The translations under genes were made by a program, and so were the position numbers. Positions 18,378-25,989 of a DNA stretch of 29,063 nucleotides are shown piece after piece. The first letter of the stretch is position 1, and the number at the start of each line of letters is the position of its first letter. Below the pieces are notes generated by a model. The model worked only from the letters and a program-made list of their open reading frames with translations. It did no database searches and was not told where the DNA came from. The stretch spans positions 1 to 29,063 of the forward strand of contig LSIB01000075.1 of NCBI GenBank assembly GCA_001556025.1, in the 5' to 3' direction. The stretch is from Rhizobiales bacterium CCH3-A5 (GTDB lineage: Bacteria; Pseudomonadota; Alphaproteobacteria; Rhizobiales; Beijerinckiaceae).

Positions 18378-18499
18378 TGTAGGTCTCCCGCGACTGGTTG
18401 CGAAAACCGCATCACAGGGTACAATCAAGGTGTTGGAGCCTCGATCTGTTCTGTGGCGGTGATCGATCGATTGCCGTCGCTGAACAATCAGACCGATCG

Positions 18500-18532
18500 T
18501 AAGGCGGGACCGTTTGGCGCGGTCCCGCCTTA
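18500..18532. terminator. 12-bp perfect hairpin after the DndB-like gene
   Basis: TAAGGCGGGACC (18500-18511) pairs perfectly with GGTCCCGCCTTA (18521-18532) around a 9-base loop. It lies 13 bp past the stop of the DndB-like gene. On the plus strand it is followed by TATCTGATC, on the minus strand by CGATCGG, so it could terminate in both directions without a long U-run. Confidence 0.7.
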
Positions 18533-18544
18533 TATCTGATCACG

Positions 18545-20002
18545 CTATTTCGCGTGGCGGTTAGGCAGATTGAGCTTCCAGCGGATCATGTCCGCGAGGA
18601 TAGGGTAGATGTCGTTGTGCTTCGCACCGAAGCGCATGAGCGCGCCTTGGAATGAGCCTAGATCGCGGTTGGCTTCGGTGACTTGGCCTTGATCAGGCAA
18701 ATACTCGCCGAGCTTGTCGATTTTCGCCGCGATCCGATCTTCCTCGCTCATTTCGTAGAACCGCCACATCGGGTTAGTGTGGCTGAAATCCACCTGGCTC
18801 AGCCGATTTAGCGCCGAGTCCAGGACGGTGTCTCCATTGTCCGGACGGCGGTTCGAGAAGGCGAGGTCAAAGACCACCTTCGCGATGGCCTTGAGAACTA
18901 CTGGCTGCGCCGCGACCGTGTTCAGCTTCGCTCCAGGCTCGTTGAAGCTGTCCAGCTTGAGGATCGCCGTCCACATCTGCGAGACGGTTTCGACTCGCGG
19001 CTCGATGATCGCGGGCGTGGCGCCCACGATATTGCTCTTGTTCAGGAAGGCGATTGCGTTGATGGCGACGATATCCTTACGAGGAAGGCACCCCGTATCG
19101 TCGCTCCAGTCATTCACGTCGTTCTCGCAATCTTGCAAGCCGAGTTCATCGATCAGCACTGAATCAATGAATTTGGTGACGGGGTTTGAGCCGTCGAACT
19201 TCAAAGAGAGCGATCGCGTGACCTTTTTTCCGAGGTTGTTGAGATCGTGGAAGAGTTGCCGTTCCTGCTCGATGGAAAGGCCCAGGTGCAGCTCGACCTT
19301 GACGCTGGCGAACGAGCGAGAGCATTCCAGGGCCTCCATCCAGACCGCCATCTCCTCGGGCGATACTTTACCGCGGCCCGTGAAGAGGTTGTTCTTGGCG
19401 GGGTACGAGCCTGTCTTGGTAACGTACTCGAGGAATTCCTTGGTGGTCTGCCCGCCGACAAGGCGGTGCTGTCCGTCGATCATCCACCAACGAAAATGGC
19501 GGGGAAGATAGACCTGAAATCCCCGGGTCTCGCCTTTGGAAGAGGCTATTCGCTCTGCGCGCACAGAAGGCTTCTCAGGATCAATGTCGCGGATATTCGC
19601 GACGAAAGGCTGAAGCGAAAAATAGGGCTGCGAGCCGAGCTGACGCAGGATTTCTTGAAAGATGTCGGGGATGGGCTTCCCCATGAGTGCGCGTCGCGCC
19701 ATCGCCGAGTTCACCAAACCCTTGAGCATGTAAACTCCCAGACCACGTGCATGCGCGTGGTCCAGCGGCCTTTGCGCGATCTCGCCTTTCTCAGGGTTGT
19801 TTGCGACCGAAGACCATTCGACCAGCTTCATCAGTGGAACATCGACCACCCAAGTCATGCGCCCAAGATTGTAACCGACAAAAACGGTGAAGGGCTCTTC
19901 GTCGCTCGTGGCGAAAGTCATCATGCTGTCCAAGCTGGCGTTTTCCAGCTTGCTTTCGTCCACGGCCATCGCCTTCGGCATTCCATTGGTGTTACCAAAC
20001 AT
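18545..20002 (-). CDS. solitary DndB-like DGQHR-domain protein
   Basis: A 485-residue protein with the family motif WMIDGQHRLVGG (DGQHR at about 176-180) and the later FHDLNNLGKKVTRSLSLKFD block that DGQHR/DndB proteins share. An N-terminal AQRPLDHAHARGLGVYML resembles the DndB N-terminal signature. DndB belongs to DNA phosphorothioate (Dnd) clusters and has been described as a transcriptional regulator of dnd genes. None of dndA, C, D or E, and no restriction partners, are in this window, so this is an orphan. Base composition is visibly lower in GC than its neighbours, with many A/T-ending codons, which suggests horizontal transfer. The ATG at 20002 has GGGAG six bases upstream; the frame extends to 20068 through its own promoter. 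A phage-defence or regulatory role is inference. Confidence 0.82.
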   Translation of the reverse strand: MFGNTNGMPKAMAVDESKLENASLDSMMTFATSDEEPFTVFVGYNLGRMTWVVDVPLMKLVEWSSVANNPEKGEIAQRPLDHAHARGLGVYMLKGLVNSAMARRALMGKPIPDIFQEILRQLGSQPYFSLQPFVANIRDIDPEKPSVRAERIASSKGETRGFQVYLPRHFRWWMIDGQHRLVGGQTTKEFLEYVTKTGSYPAKNNLFTGRGKVSPEEMAVWMEALECSRSFASVKVELHLGLSIEQERQLFHDLNNLGKKVTRSLSLKFDGSNPVTKFIDSVLIDELGLQDCENDVNDWSDDTGCLPRKDIVAINAIAFLNKSNIVGATPAIIEPRVETVSQMWTAILKLDSFNEPGAKLNTVAAQPVVLKAIAKVVFDLAFSNRRPDNGDTVLDSALNRLSQVDFSHTNPMWRFYEMSEEDRIAAKIDKLGEYLPDQGQVTEANRDLGSFQGALMRFGAKHNDIYPILADMIRWKLNLPNRHAK

Positions 20003-20024
20003 CTCAATCTCCCATTCTGTGATG

Positions 20025-20095
20025 CCCTGGATATGAATTATTGAAACCCTGGTGTCAAGATAAAACATCCCAGGTGAATAAATATTTTACCCAGG
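20025..20095 (-). promoter_or_regulatory. promoter of the DndB-like gene with four phased CCCWGG sites
   Basis: CCCTGG at 20025-20030 and 20047-20052, then CCCAGG at 20069-20074 and 20090-20095, stand 22, 22 and 21 bp apart, about two DNA turns. Each contains CCWGG, the Dcm recognition sequence. On the minus strand a perfect TTGACA (20053-20058) abuts the second site, with a weak -10 about 17 bases on (CATATC, 20030-20035) touching the first. The sites therefore bracket and fill the promoter, as operators for repression would. A fifth CCTGG (20120-20124) is off-phase. The surrounding DNA is AT-rich. Confidence 0.55.
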
Positions 20096-20229
20096 GATAA
20101 TTTTGACGTAGAAACCGCTCCTGGACGAAGAGTGGTAAGGGGATGAGGTGACGGCCCCTCGACCAGCGAAGCGCCGCTCCACCCGCAGCACCGGCGACGT
20201 CTCGCCTCATACGGACACCGTCCGACCCC

Positions 20230-20260
20230 TCACCCTGCCCTCTCCCTCCGGGAGAGGGTT
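20230..20260. repeat. REP-like palindrome, copy A
   Basis: CCCTCTCCC (20238-20246) pairs with GGGAGAGGG (20250-20258) over a 3-base loop, preceded by CTCACCCTG. The same core recurs at 20736, 20850 and 29022, so this is one copy of a dispersed repeat family. Confidence 0.75.
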
Positions 20261-20300
20261 CCGCGTCGGGCTCCCGCGCCAGCCGCGAAGGGCGCGCTCC

Positions 20301-20323
20301 CCTTCTCCCCCGAGGGGAGAAGG
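20301..20323. repeat. second palindrome (CCTTCTCCCC type)
   Basis: CCTTCTCCCC (20301-20310) and GGGGAGAAGG (20314-20323) form a perfect 10-bp stem with a CGA loop, 40 bp from copy A. With copy A it occupies the region before the small secreted protein gene. The rest of 20100-20400 shows no gene. Confidence 0.75.
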
Positions 20324-20403
20324 ACCCCAAACCCGCCGGAACAATCACCCCCTCCCCCTGTTTCCCGGAAAAGGGCCGTCCGGCCCGCACAGGGAGAGAA
20401 ACC

Positions 20404-20697
20404 ATGTCCAGAACCACCATGCCCCTCGCCGCTCTCGGTTTCGCGCTCGCCGCTTGGCCGGCTCAGGCGCAGACCGCGCCGATGGCGCCGAACACCACGC
20501 CGCTGCCGCCGACGACCTGCAGCCAGGTCGAGCTGTCCAAGATGAACGCCGAGACCGCCAAGATGACCGATCCGGACAAGAAGGCGGCGGCGATGAAGGA
20601 GCTGACGCTCGCCACCGACCTGATGGCCAAGGACGACATGAAGGGCTGCGCCACCCATCTCGGCAACGCCATCAGGATGATCCCCGGCCGGAGTTGA
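20404..20697 (+). CDS. small exported protein of unknown function
   Basis: A 97-residue protein with a clear signal peptide (LAALGFALAAWPAQAQ, cleavage near AQA-QT, residue 22-23). A Pro/Thr-rich linker follows, then a helical, Lys-rich segment (SKMNAETAKMTDPDKKAAAM) and a C-terminal helix. It has two cysteines, one in TTCSQVE and one in KGCATHL, which could form a disulfide in the periplasm. GGGAGAG lies a few bases before the ATG. It stands alone among REP palindromes. The pattern resembles small alphaproteobacterial periplasmic proteins annotated only as hypothetical. Confidence 0.75.
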   Translation: MSRTTMPLAALGFALAAWPAQAQTAPMAPNTTPLPPTTCSQVELSKMNAETAKMTDPDKKAAAMKELTLATDLMAKDDMKGCATHLGNAIRMIPGRS

Positions 20698-20720
20698 ATG
20701 CGCATGCTGCGAGGGGCGAA

Positions 20721-20772
20721 GGGCGCTGGAAGAACCCCTCTCCTGTAAGGAGAGGGCAGGGGTAAGGTGACG
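20721..20772. repeat. REP-like palindrome, copy B
   Basis: CCCTCTCCT (20736-20744) and AGGAGAGGG (20748-20756) form a perfect 9-bp stem. The 23 bases at 20721-20743, beginning GGGCGCTGGAAGAACC, are identical to 29008-29030. The outer part up to 20772 is matched in inverted orientation by copy C, so B and C could together form one long hairpin. Confidence 0.8.
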
Positions 20773-20834
20773 CACGCTGGACCAGTGCGACGCCAACCTC
20801 ACCGCTGCCGACAAGCGCCCGATCCGGAGATGGC

Positions 20835-20872
20835 CGTCACCTCACCCTGCCCTCTCCTTACAGGAGAGGGTT
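20835..20872. repeat. REP-like palindrome, copy C (inverted relative to B)
   Basis: CCCTCTCCT (20850-20858) and AGGAGAGGG (20862-20870) form a perfect 9-bp stem. The copy is a near-perfect reverse complement of 20733-20772, with small differences in G-run length, at a spacing of 62 bases. Past it, 20873-21285 shows no convincing gene: the open frames there have the composition of shadow frames. Confidence 0.8.
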
Positions 20873-21285
20873 CCCCGCGCTCTGTCAGGCACGGGCGGCC
20901 CGATCCCGCCTCGCCAATCCCCACGGGGATGCAAAAAACCTCAATCCCCTCCCCCACGAACCCATGTCATAACCACCGCGTTCCACCCGACCAAGGGGCT
21001 TCGCGAGGCATCGTGCGGCCGGGCGGAATGGCGGTGTTCATGGCGGCGGGCCGTTGCGGGTTCGGCGCCATGGAGGTGTCGTTCGTCGGCCGGGCCGAAC
21101 AGGCAGGCCCGGGTCCTCGCCGGACTCCCATCGACGACGAACCCCCAGAGAACCGCGCGCGGGGCTCGGGCAGCGGCTGACGACGCTGTTCGACTCATTC
21201 GACTCGACTTCGACATCGGCACGCAGCCGTCGACTGCGACGCCGCCCGAGACCCCGCGCATCCCCTTGGATTCGCGAACAAGGCC

Positions 21286-21323
21286 GGAAACCCTCGCGGC
21301 GCTCAGCGCCGGCGGGGTTTTCC
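21286..21323 (-). terminator. GC-rich hairpin after the DUF3445 gene
   Basis: GGAAACCCTCGCGGCGCT (21286-21303) pairs imperfectly with AGCGCCGGCGGGGTTTTCC (21305-21323) with almost no loop. It sits 9 bp past the stop of the leftward gene. No U-run follows on the minus strand. Confidence 0.5.
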
Positions 21324-21331
21324 GCGCGTCG

Positions 21332-22216
21332 TCAGCCCGCCCGGCGCTCCAGCCAGGCGATGAGCCGGGGCAGCGCCGGACCGATATGGCGATAGGCCAG
21401 CGCCGGCTCGTCCATGCCTGAGAGCGCCTCGATCAGGTCGCGCGCGTCGGCCGGCGTCGCGACCGCTTCCTCCAGCCGCAGCACGAAGGTGCGGATCGAG
21501 AACACGACCGCGCCGGTCTGCGGCAGGCGGCAGAAGCATTGCCGCTCGAGCCGCATCGCCAGTTTTCGGCCGATCTCGTCGACCGGAATCGCCTGCGCCA
21601 GCGGGCGCTTGCCGAGCTGGAACAGGGCCGGCTCGTCGGAGAGCAGCCAGTTCGCCCGCGTCACCACCCGCCCGGCGTCGAGCCGCTGCAGGAAGCGGTC
21701 GACGCCCGCGCCAACCGCCGGCTCGTAATCGGGCACATGCTCGTGGATGGCGATCAGCGGCCGGCCGAGCTTTTCCGCGAGCTTCCAGTTTGCCGGAAAG
21801 CACAGGCTCGCCCCGGTCAGCCGGTAAAGCCCGTCGCCCTCGTCCGGCTGGAGCAGGCAGACATCCTCCTGGACATGGCGGATGACCGCGCCGAGATCGC
21901 CCGGCGGCAGCGCCTCGCTCTCGCCGAGCAGACGGTTCTCGAAACGGCCGTTCTCCCGGCGGAAATGCTCGCCGTGATGCGCGACGAGGTTCGCCGCCAG
22001 AACATCGCCGAGTTCGGCCGCCGCGCCGTCAGCCTGCGGCAGCATCTGCCAGACGGCCTCCCGGTCGGCGGCGATGAGCCGGCGCTTTTCGGCGATCTGC
22101 ACGGCATAGTCCGGCCCGATCACGAGCCACTCCGCCGGCTGGATCGGCGTCAGCCCCATGCGCACGCGAAAAGGGCCGCCGCGGAACGGCATCGGGGTGA
22201 TCGGTTCGGGGCGCAA
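21332..22216 (-). CDS. DUF3445 protein, haem-dependent oxidative N-demethylase alpha-like
   Basis: A protein of about 294 residues of the DUF3445 family, related to the alpha subunit of haem-dependent oxidative N-demethylase (HODM). Family landmarks are PFRVRMGLTPIQPAEWL near the N-terminus, HVQEDVCLLQPDEGD, then LCFPANWKLAEKLGRPLIAI with a following H-x-x-VPDYE, and near the C-terminus FSIRTFVLRLEEA. Whether it binds haem or demethylates anything is unproven; no beta, gamma or delta HODM subunit gene is adjacent. The start is uncertain: a TTG at 22216 has GGAGG eleven bases upstream, while the ATG at 22192 has no visible ribosome binding site and would leave only ten residues before MGL. Divergent from the GST gene. 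Confidence 0.82.
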   Translation of the reverse strand: MRPEPITPMPFRGGPFRVRMGLTPIQPAEWLVIGPDYAVQIAEKRRLIAADREAVWQMLPQADGAAAELGDVLAANLVAHHGEHFRRENGRFENRLLGESEALPPGDLGAVIRHVQEDVCLLQPDEGDGLYRLTGASLCFPANWKLAEKLGRPLIAIHEHVPDYEPAVGAGVDRFLQRLDAGRVVTRANWLLSDEPALFQLGKRPLAQAIPVDEIGRKLAMRLERQCFCRLPQTGAVVFSIRTFVLRLEEAVATPADARDLIEALSGMDEPALAYRHIGPALPRLIAWLERRAG

Positions 22217-22335
22217 GGCGAGCGGGTCCTCCGGGAGAGCTCGGTCTCCAGATTAGCCCATGTCGCCGGCGGCGACAGCCGTCTTGCCTGCGCCATCTCG
22301 CCGGGCCACCCTCCGGCAAAGCGGAGGAAGCGACG

Positions 22336-22974
22336 ATGACCGACGAGATCGTGCTCTACACCCACCCGATGTCGCGTGGGCGCATCGCGCGCTGGATGCT
22401 GGAGGAGACCGGCCAGCCCTACAGGGCCGAGATCGTCGGCTACGGCCCGCCGATGAAGGGCCCCGACTACCGGGCGATCAACCCGATGGGCAAGGTGCCG
22501 GCCGTGACCCATCGGGGCGTCGTGATCACCGAATGCGCCGCGATCTGCGCCTATCTCGCCGACGCCTTTCCGCAAGCCGGCCTCGCGCCGGAGCCGGGCG
22601 CGCCCGAGCGCGGAGCCTATTACCGCTGGCTGTTCTTCGGCGCGGGGCCGACCGAGGCCGCCACCACCAACCGCACGCTCGGCGTGGTGGTGCCCGACGA
22701 CAAGCAGGGTTTCGTCGGATACGGCAGCTATGAGGCTGTGCTTGATACGCTCGAAGGCGCCCTGAAGGCCGGGCCTTACCTGCTCGGCGAGCGCTTCAGC
22801 GCGGCCGATGTCTATCTCGGCTCGCAGATCGCCTGGGGCGTGCAGTTCGGGACCATCGAGAAACGCCCCGGCTTCGAGGATTATGTCGGCCGCATCTATG
22901 ACCGCCCGGCGGCGGTGAAGGCCCGCGAAATCGACGATGCGCTGATGGCGAAGATGAAGGCGGCGCAGGGGTAG
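22336..22974 (+). CDS. glutathione S-transferase family protein
   Basis: A 212-residue soluble protein with an N-terminal thioredoxin-like domain (VLYTHPMSRGRIARWMLEET, then NPMGKVPAV and a TECAAICAYLAD segment that would hold the glutathione gamma-glutamyl group). The C-terminal helical domain has LGERFSAADVYLGSQI, the usual N-capping and hydrophobic staple motif of GSTs. A serine in HPMSRGR is the likely catalytic residue. The substrate is unknown. GGAGG sits eight bases upstream of the ATG. Divergent from the DUF3445 gene and followed by a hairpin, it appears monocistronic. Confidence 0.92.
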   Translation: MTDEIVLYTHPMSRGRIARWMLEETGQPYRAEIVGYGPPMKGPDYRAINPMGKVPAVTHRGVVITECAAICAYLADAFPQAGLAPEPGAPERGAYYRWLFFGAGPTEAATTNRTLGVVVPDDKQGFVGYGSYEAVLDTLEGALKAGPYLLGERFSAADVYLGSQIAWGVQFGTIEKRPGFEDYVGRIYDRPAAVKAREIDDALMAKMKAAQG

Positions 22975-23015
22975 CGTCCCGGCCGGCGCATATCGCACCG
23001 CAACGAATCCGGGTT

Positions 23016-23035
23016 GCCCGGCGTTTTCGCCGGGC
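23016..23035 (+). terminator. hairpin downstream of the GST gene
   Basis: GCCCGGCG (23016-23023) and CGCCGGGC (23028-23035) form a perfect 8-bp stem with a TTTT loop, 41 bp after the GST stop. No U-run follows. Similar palindromes are common between genes in such genomes. Confidence 0.5.
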
Positions 23036-23108
23036 CTACCGTGCTGGCAGAGGGGGCTCGACCGATCGCTTTCGCGCCTGCGCGAAGCCGGCCCGCGCAA
23101 GGCTCGAT

Positions 23109-24347
23109 ATGACCGACACTTCCGTTCCAGCCCAGCCGCGCCACGGCATGAGCTTCCGCGCCTTTGTGGGCATGACGGCGGCGCTGATGGCGACGAATGC
23201 GTTGGCGATCGACTCCATGCTGCCGGCCCTGCCGCAGATCGGCGACGCGCTCGGCATCACCGAGCCCAACGACCGGCAATGGATCCTGACCGCCTATCTG
23301 CTCGGTTTCGGCGCAGCCCAGATCGTCTATGGCACGATCTCCGACCGCTACGGGCGGCGCGCCGTGCTGCTCTGGGGTCTGGCGCTTTACGTCGCAGCCA
23401 GCGTCGCGGCGGCGTTCGCGACCTCGTTCGAGGCGATGATGTGGGCGCGGGTGATCCAGGGCGTCGGCGCGGCGGCGACGCGGGTGCTGGCGGTCTCGAT
23501 CGTGCGCGACTGCTATTCCGGCCGCGACATGGCCCGCGTCATGTCGCTGGCGATGATCGTGTTTCTCGCCGTGCCGATCCTCGCGCCCTCGATCGGCCAG
23601 GCGATCCTGTGGGTCGCGCCCTGGCGCTGGATCTTCGGCTGCCTCGCCGCCTTCGGCGCGGCCGTGATGATCTGGAGCGCGCTGAAGCTGCCCGAGACGC
23701 TGCATGTCGAGGATCGCAAGCCGATCGCGTTTGCGAGCGTCGCCGAGGCCTTCGGGATCACGCTGACGACGCGGATCGCGGTCGGCTACATGCTGGCCAT
23801 GGCCTTCATCATCGGCGGGCTGTTCGGCTTCATCAACTCGGCCCAGCAGGTCTTCGTCGACGTCTTCGCCGCGCCGGAATGGTTCACCGGCATTTTTGCG
23901 CTGATCGCCGGCTTCATGGCCTGCGCCTCGCTGCTGAACGCGCGCATCGTCGGAAAACTCGGCATGCGCCGCGTCTCGCATGGCGCGCTGCTGGGCTATA
24001 TCGCGCTGACGAGCGCGCATGCGCTGGTGGCGCTCGCCGGCTACGAGAGCCTCTGGCTGTTTGCGGCCTTTCAGAGCGGGGCGATGTTCTGCTTCGGGCT
24101 GCTCGCCCCGAACTTCGGCGCGATCGCGATGGACCCGCTCGGCCATGTCGCCGGCACCGCCTCCTCCGTGCAGGGCTTCGTCACCACGGTCGGCGGCGCG
24201 CTCCTCGGCTTCTGGATCGGCCAGCATTTCGACGGCACCGTGGTGCCGCTGACGCTTGGCTTTTCGCTCTGCGGCTGGGTCGCGCTGGCGATCGTGCTGG
24301 TCGCGGAGAAGGGCCGGATGTTCCGGCCGGCGGCCGGACGGAGCTAG
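23109..24347 (+). CDS. MFS drug-efflux protein, Bcr/CflA type
   Basis: A 412-residue 12-helix major facilitator of the drug:H+ antiporter-1 group resembling Bcr/CflA. Helix 1 carries ATNALAIDSMLPALPQIG, the typical D-x-x-LPALP segment. Motif A is GTISDRYGRRAVLL between helices 2 and 3, and helix 4 shows RVIQGVGAAATRVLAVSIVRD, the Bcr-like R-x-x-QG-x-GAA motif. The substrate cannot be told from sequence; Bcr/CflA members export bicyclomycin, chloramphenicol-like or amino-acid compounds. AAGG lies six bases before the ATG. It is followed closely (63 bp) by the tartrate-dehydratase-like gene, so some shared transcription is possible but a shared pathway is not shown. Confidence 0.9.
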   Translation: MTDTSVPAQPRHGMSFRAFVGMTAALMATNALAIDSMLPALPQIGDALGITEPNDRQWILTAYLLGFGAAQIVYGTISDRYGRRAVLLWGLALYVAASVAAAFATSFEAMMWARVIQGVGAAATRVLAVSIVRDCYSGRDMARVMSLAMIVFLAVPILAPSIGQAILWVAPWRWIFGCLAAFGAAVMIWSALKLPETLHVEDRKPIAFASVAEAFGITLTTRIAVGYMLAMAFIIGGLFGFINSAQQVFVDVFAAPEWFTGIFALIAGFMACASLLNARIVGKLGMRRVSHGALLGYIALTSAHALVALAGYESLWLFAAFQSGAMFCFGLLAPNFGAIAMDPLGHVAGTASSVQGFVTTVGGALLGFWIGQHFDGTVVPLTLGFSLCGWVALAIVLVAEKGRMFRPAAGRS

Positions 24348-24410
24348 GGGGCTGGCGTTGCGCGCCGGCTCGCTCTAGCGGTGAGCGACAGCCTGAACGG
24401 AGACCGGACC

Positions 24411-25574
24411 ATGCGCATCGTCGATGTCGTCGAGATCACCAAGCCGATCGCCTCGCCGATCCGCAACGCCTATATCGACTTCTCGAAGATGACCGCGAGC
24501 CTCGTCGCCGTGGTCACCGACGTGGTGCGCGACGGCCGCCGCGTCGTCGGCTACGGCTTCAACTCGAACGGCCGCTACGGCCAGGGCGGGCTGATCCGCG
24601 AGCGCTTCCGCGACCGCATCCTCGAAGCGCAGCCGAAGAGCCTGCTCGACGAGGCCGGGACCAATCTCGATCCGCATAAGGTCTGGGCGGCGATGATGGT
24701 CAACGAGAAGCCGGGCGGCCATGGCGAGCGCTCGGTCGCGGTGGGCACGCTCGACATGGCGGTCTGGGACGCGGTCGCAAAGATCGCCGGCAGGCCGCTG
24801 TTCCGCCTGCTGGCGCAGATGAAGGGGCGAGAGGCGGACCCGCGCGTCTTCGTCTACGCAGCGGGCGGCTACTATTACCCCGGCAAGGACAATTCCCAAC
24901 TCAGGGCCGAGATGCGGCGCTATCTCGACCGTGGCTACAATGTCGTGAAGATGAAGATCGGCGGCGCCTCGCTCGACGAGGATCGGGTCCGCGTCGAGGC
25001 GGTTCTGGCCGAGATCGGTTCGCAGGCGCGGCTGGCGGTCGACGCGAATGGCCGCTTCGACCTCGAAACCGCCATCGCCTACGCCAAGATGCTGCGCGAC
25101 TATCCGCTGTTCTGGTATGAGGAGGCCGGCGACCCGCTCGACTATGCGCTGCAGGCGGCGCTGGCCGAATTCTATCCGGGGCCGATGGCGACGGGCGAGA
25201 ACCTGTTCTCGCATCAGGATGCGCGCAACCTGCTGCGCCATGGCGGCATGCGGACCGACCGCGACTGGCTTCAGTTCGACTGCGCGCTATCCTACGGACT
25301 GGTTGAATATCTGCGCACGCTCGACGTTTTGGCCCAGCATGGCTGGTCGCCGGCCCGCTGCATTCCGCATGGCGGCCACCAGATGTCGCTCAACATCGCG
25401 GCGGGCCTCGGCCTCGGCGGCAATGAGAGCTACCCCGACCTGTTCCAGCCCTATGGCGGCTTCCCGGACACGGTGCGCGTCGAGGACGGCCACATCGTCA
25501 TGCCGGAACTGCCGGGCATCGGCTTCGAGGGCAAGGGCGACCTGATCAGGGTGATGCGGGAGCTGGCGGAGTAG
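24411..25574 (+). CDS. enolase-superfamily dehydratase, D(-)-tartrate dehydratase-like
   Basis: A 387-residue mandelate-racemase-subgroup enzyme, expected to dehydrate an acid sugar such as D-tartrate to oxaloacetate. The active site can be read directly: the KxK base in VVKMKIGG (K180, K182), metal ligands D211 (VDANGR), E237 (WYEEAG) and E263 (ATGENLF), and the His-Asp dyad H320 (IPHGGHQ) with D290 (LQFD). Each is exactly two positions before the residues recalled for Bradyrhizobium TarD (K184, D213, E239, E265, H322, D292), and the length is two shorter (389). The ATG at 24411 with GGAG eight bases upstream is preferred to an earlier start at 24381. Symbol tarD is withheld as activity is unproven. 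Confidence 0.88.
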   Translation: MRIVDVVEITKPIASPIRNAYIDFSKMTASLVAVVTDVVRDGRRVVGYGFNSNGRYGQGGLIRERFRDRILEAQPKSLLDEAGTNLDPHKVWAAMMVNEKPGGHGERSVAVGTLDMAVWDAVAKIAGRPLFRLLAQMKGREADPRVFVYAAGGYYYPGKDNSQLRAEMRRYLDRGYNVVKMKIGGASLDEDRVRVEAVLAEIGSQARLAVDANGRFDLETAIAYAKMLRDYPLFWYEEAGDPLDYALQAALAEFYPGPMATGENLFSHQDARNLLRHGGMRTDRDWLQFDCALSYGLVEYLRTLDVLAQHGWSPARCIPHGGHQMSLNIAAGLGLGGNESYPDLFQPYGGFPDTVRVEDGHIVMPELPGIGFEGKGDLIRVMRELAE

Positions 25575-25709
25575 GGCGCTTCACCCTGCGACGGCATGCA
25601 TCCGCCCTGCGGCGTTAACGCTTCGGCAACGTCCGAATTGCAACCGATGCGGGAGGTTTGTAAAGGTCGCAACGGGACGGCTGGGTCGTCCGGACAAGGA
25701 CGACAGACC

Positions 25710-25970
25710 ATGAAGATTCTGACTTCGCTCGCCGCAGCGGCGCTTTTCGGCGTCGTGCTGTCAGAGGCCGCCTCGGCGCAATCCGTCCGGTCCTATCCAG
25801 AATGCCGATCGTTCCAGAACCGCCATTCGTGCAATTGCGCCCTCGCCAATGGCGGCAGCGTCTCCGAAAATCCTCATCGTCCGGGCCGCTTGCGCTGGCA
25901 GGCGGCGCGCCCCGGGACCAGTGCGCACATGGCCTTCATGGCCTGCGCGCAGTCGGGCGGCCATTTTTAG
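25710..25970 (+). CDS. small secreted cysteine-containing protein
   Basis: An 86-residue protein with a signal peptide (MKILTSLAAAALFGVVLSEA, cleavage near ASA-QS). The mature part has five cysteines: PECRSF, the close pair SCNCAL, and MACAQ near the C-terminus are four, and no further pattern is recognised beyond these. AAGGA lies about eight bases before the ATG. The frame is open further upstream to 25596 without a signal-peptide-compatible start. Convergent with the DUF4112 gene, 20 bp away. Function unknown; small Cys-containing exported proteins of this size are often envelope or stress proteins. Confidence 0.65.
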   Translation: MKILTSLAAAALFGVVLSEAASAQSVRSYPECRSFQNRHSCNCALANGGSVSENPHRPGRLRWQAARPGTSAHMAFMACAQSGGHF

Positions 25971-25989
25971 GCGTCGGCCGGGAGCACGT

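Noticed and set aside
20226..20872. Possible CRISPR-like repeats
   Set aside because: The repeats are self-complementary, unevenly spaced and appear in both orientations; no spacers of constant length and no cas genes.
20767..21395. Frames in the REP-rich intergenic region (both strands)
   Set aside because: They run through palindromes, lack ribosome binding sites and have shadow-type composition.
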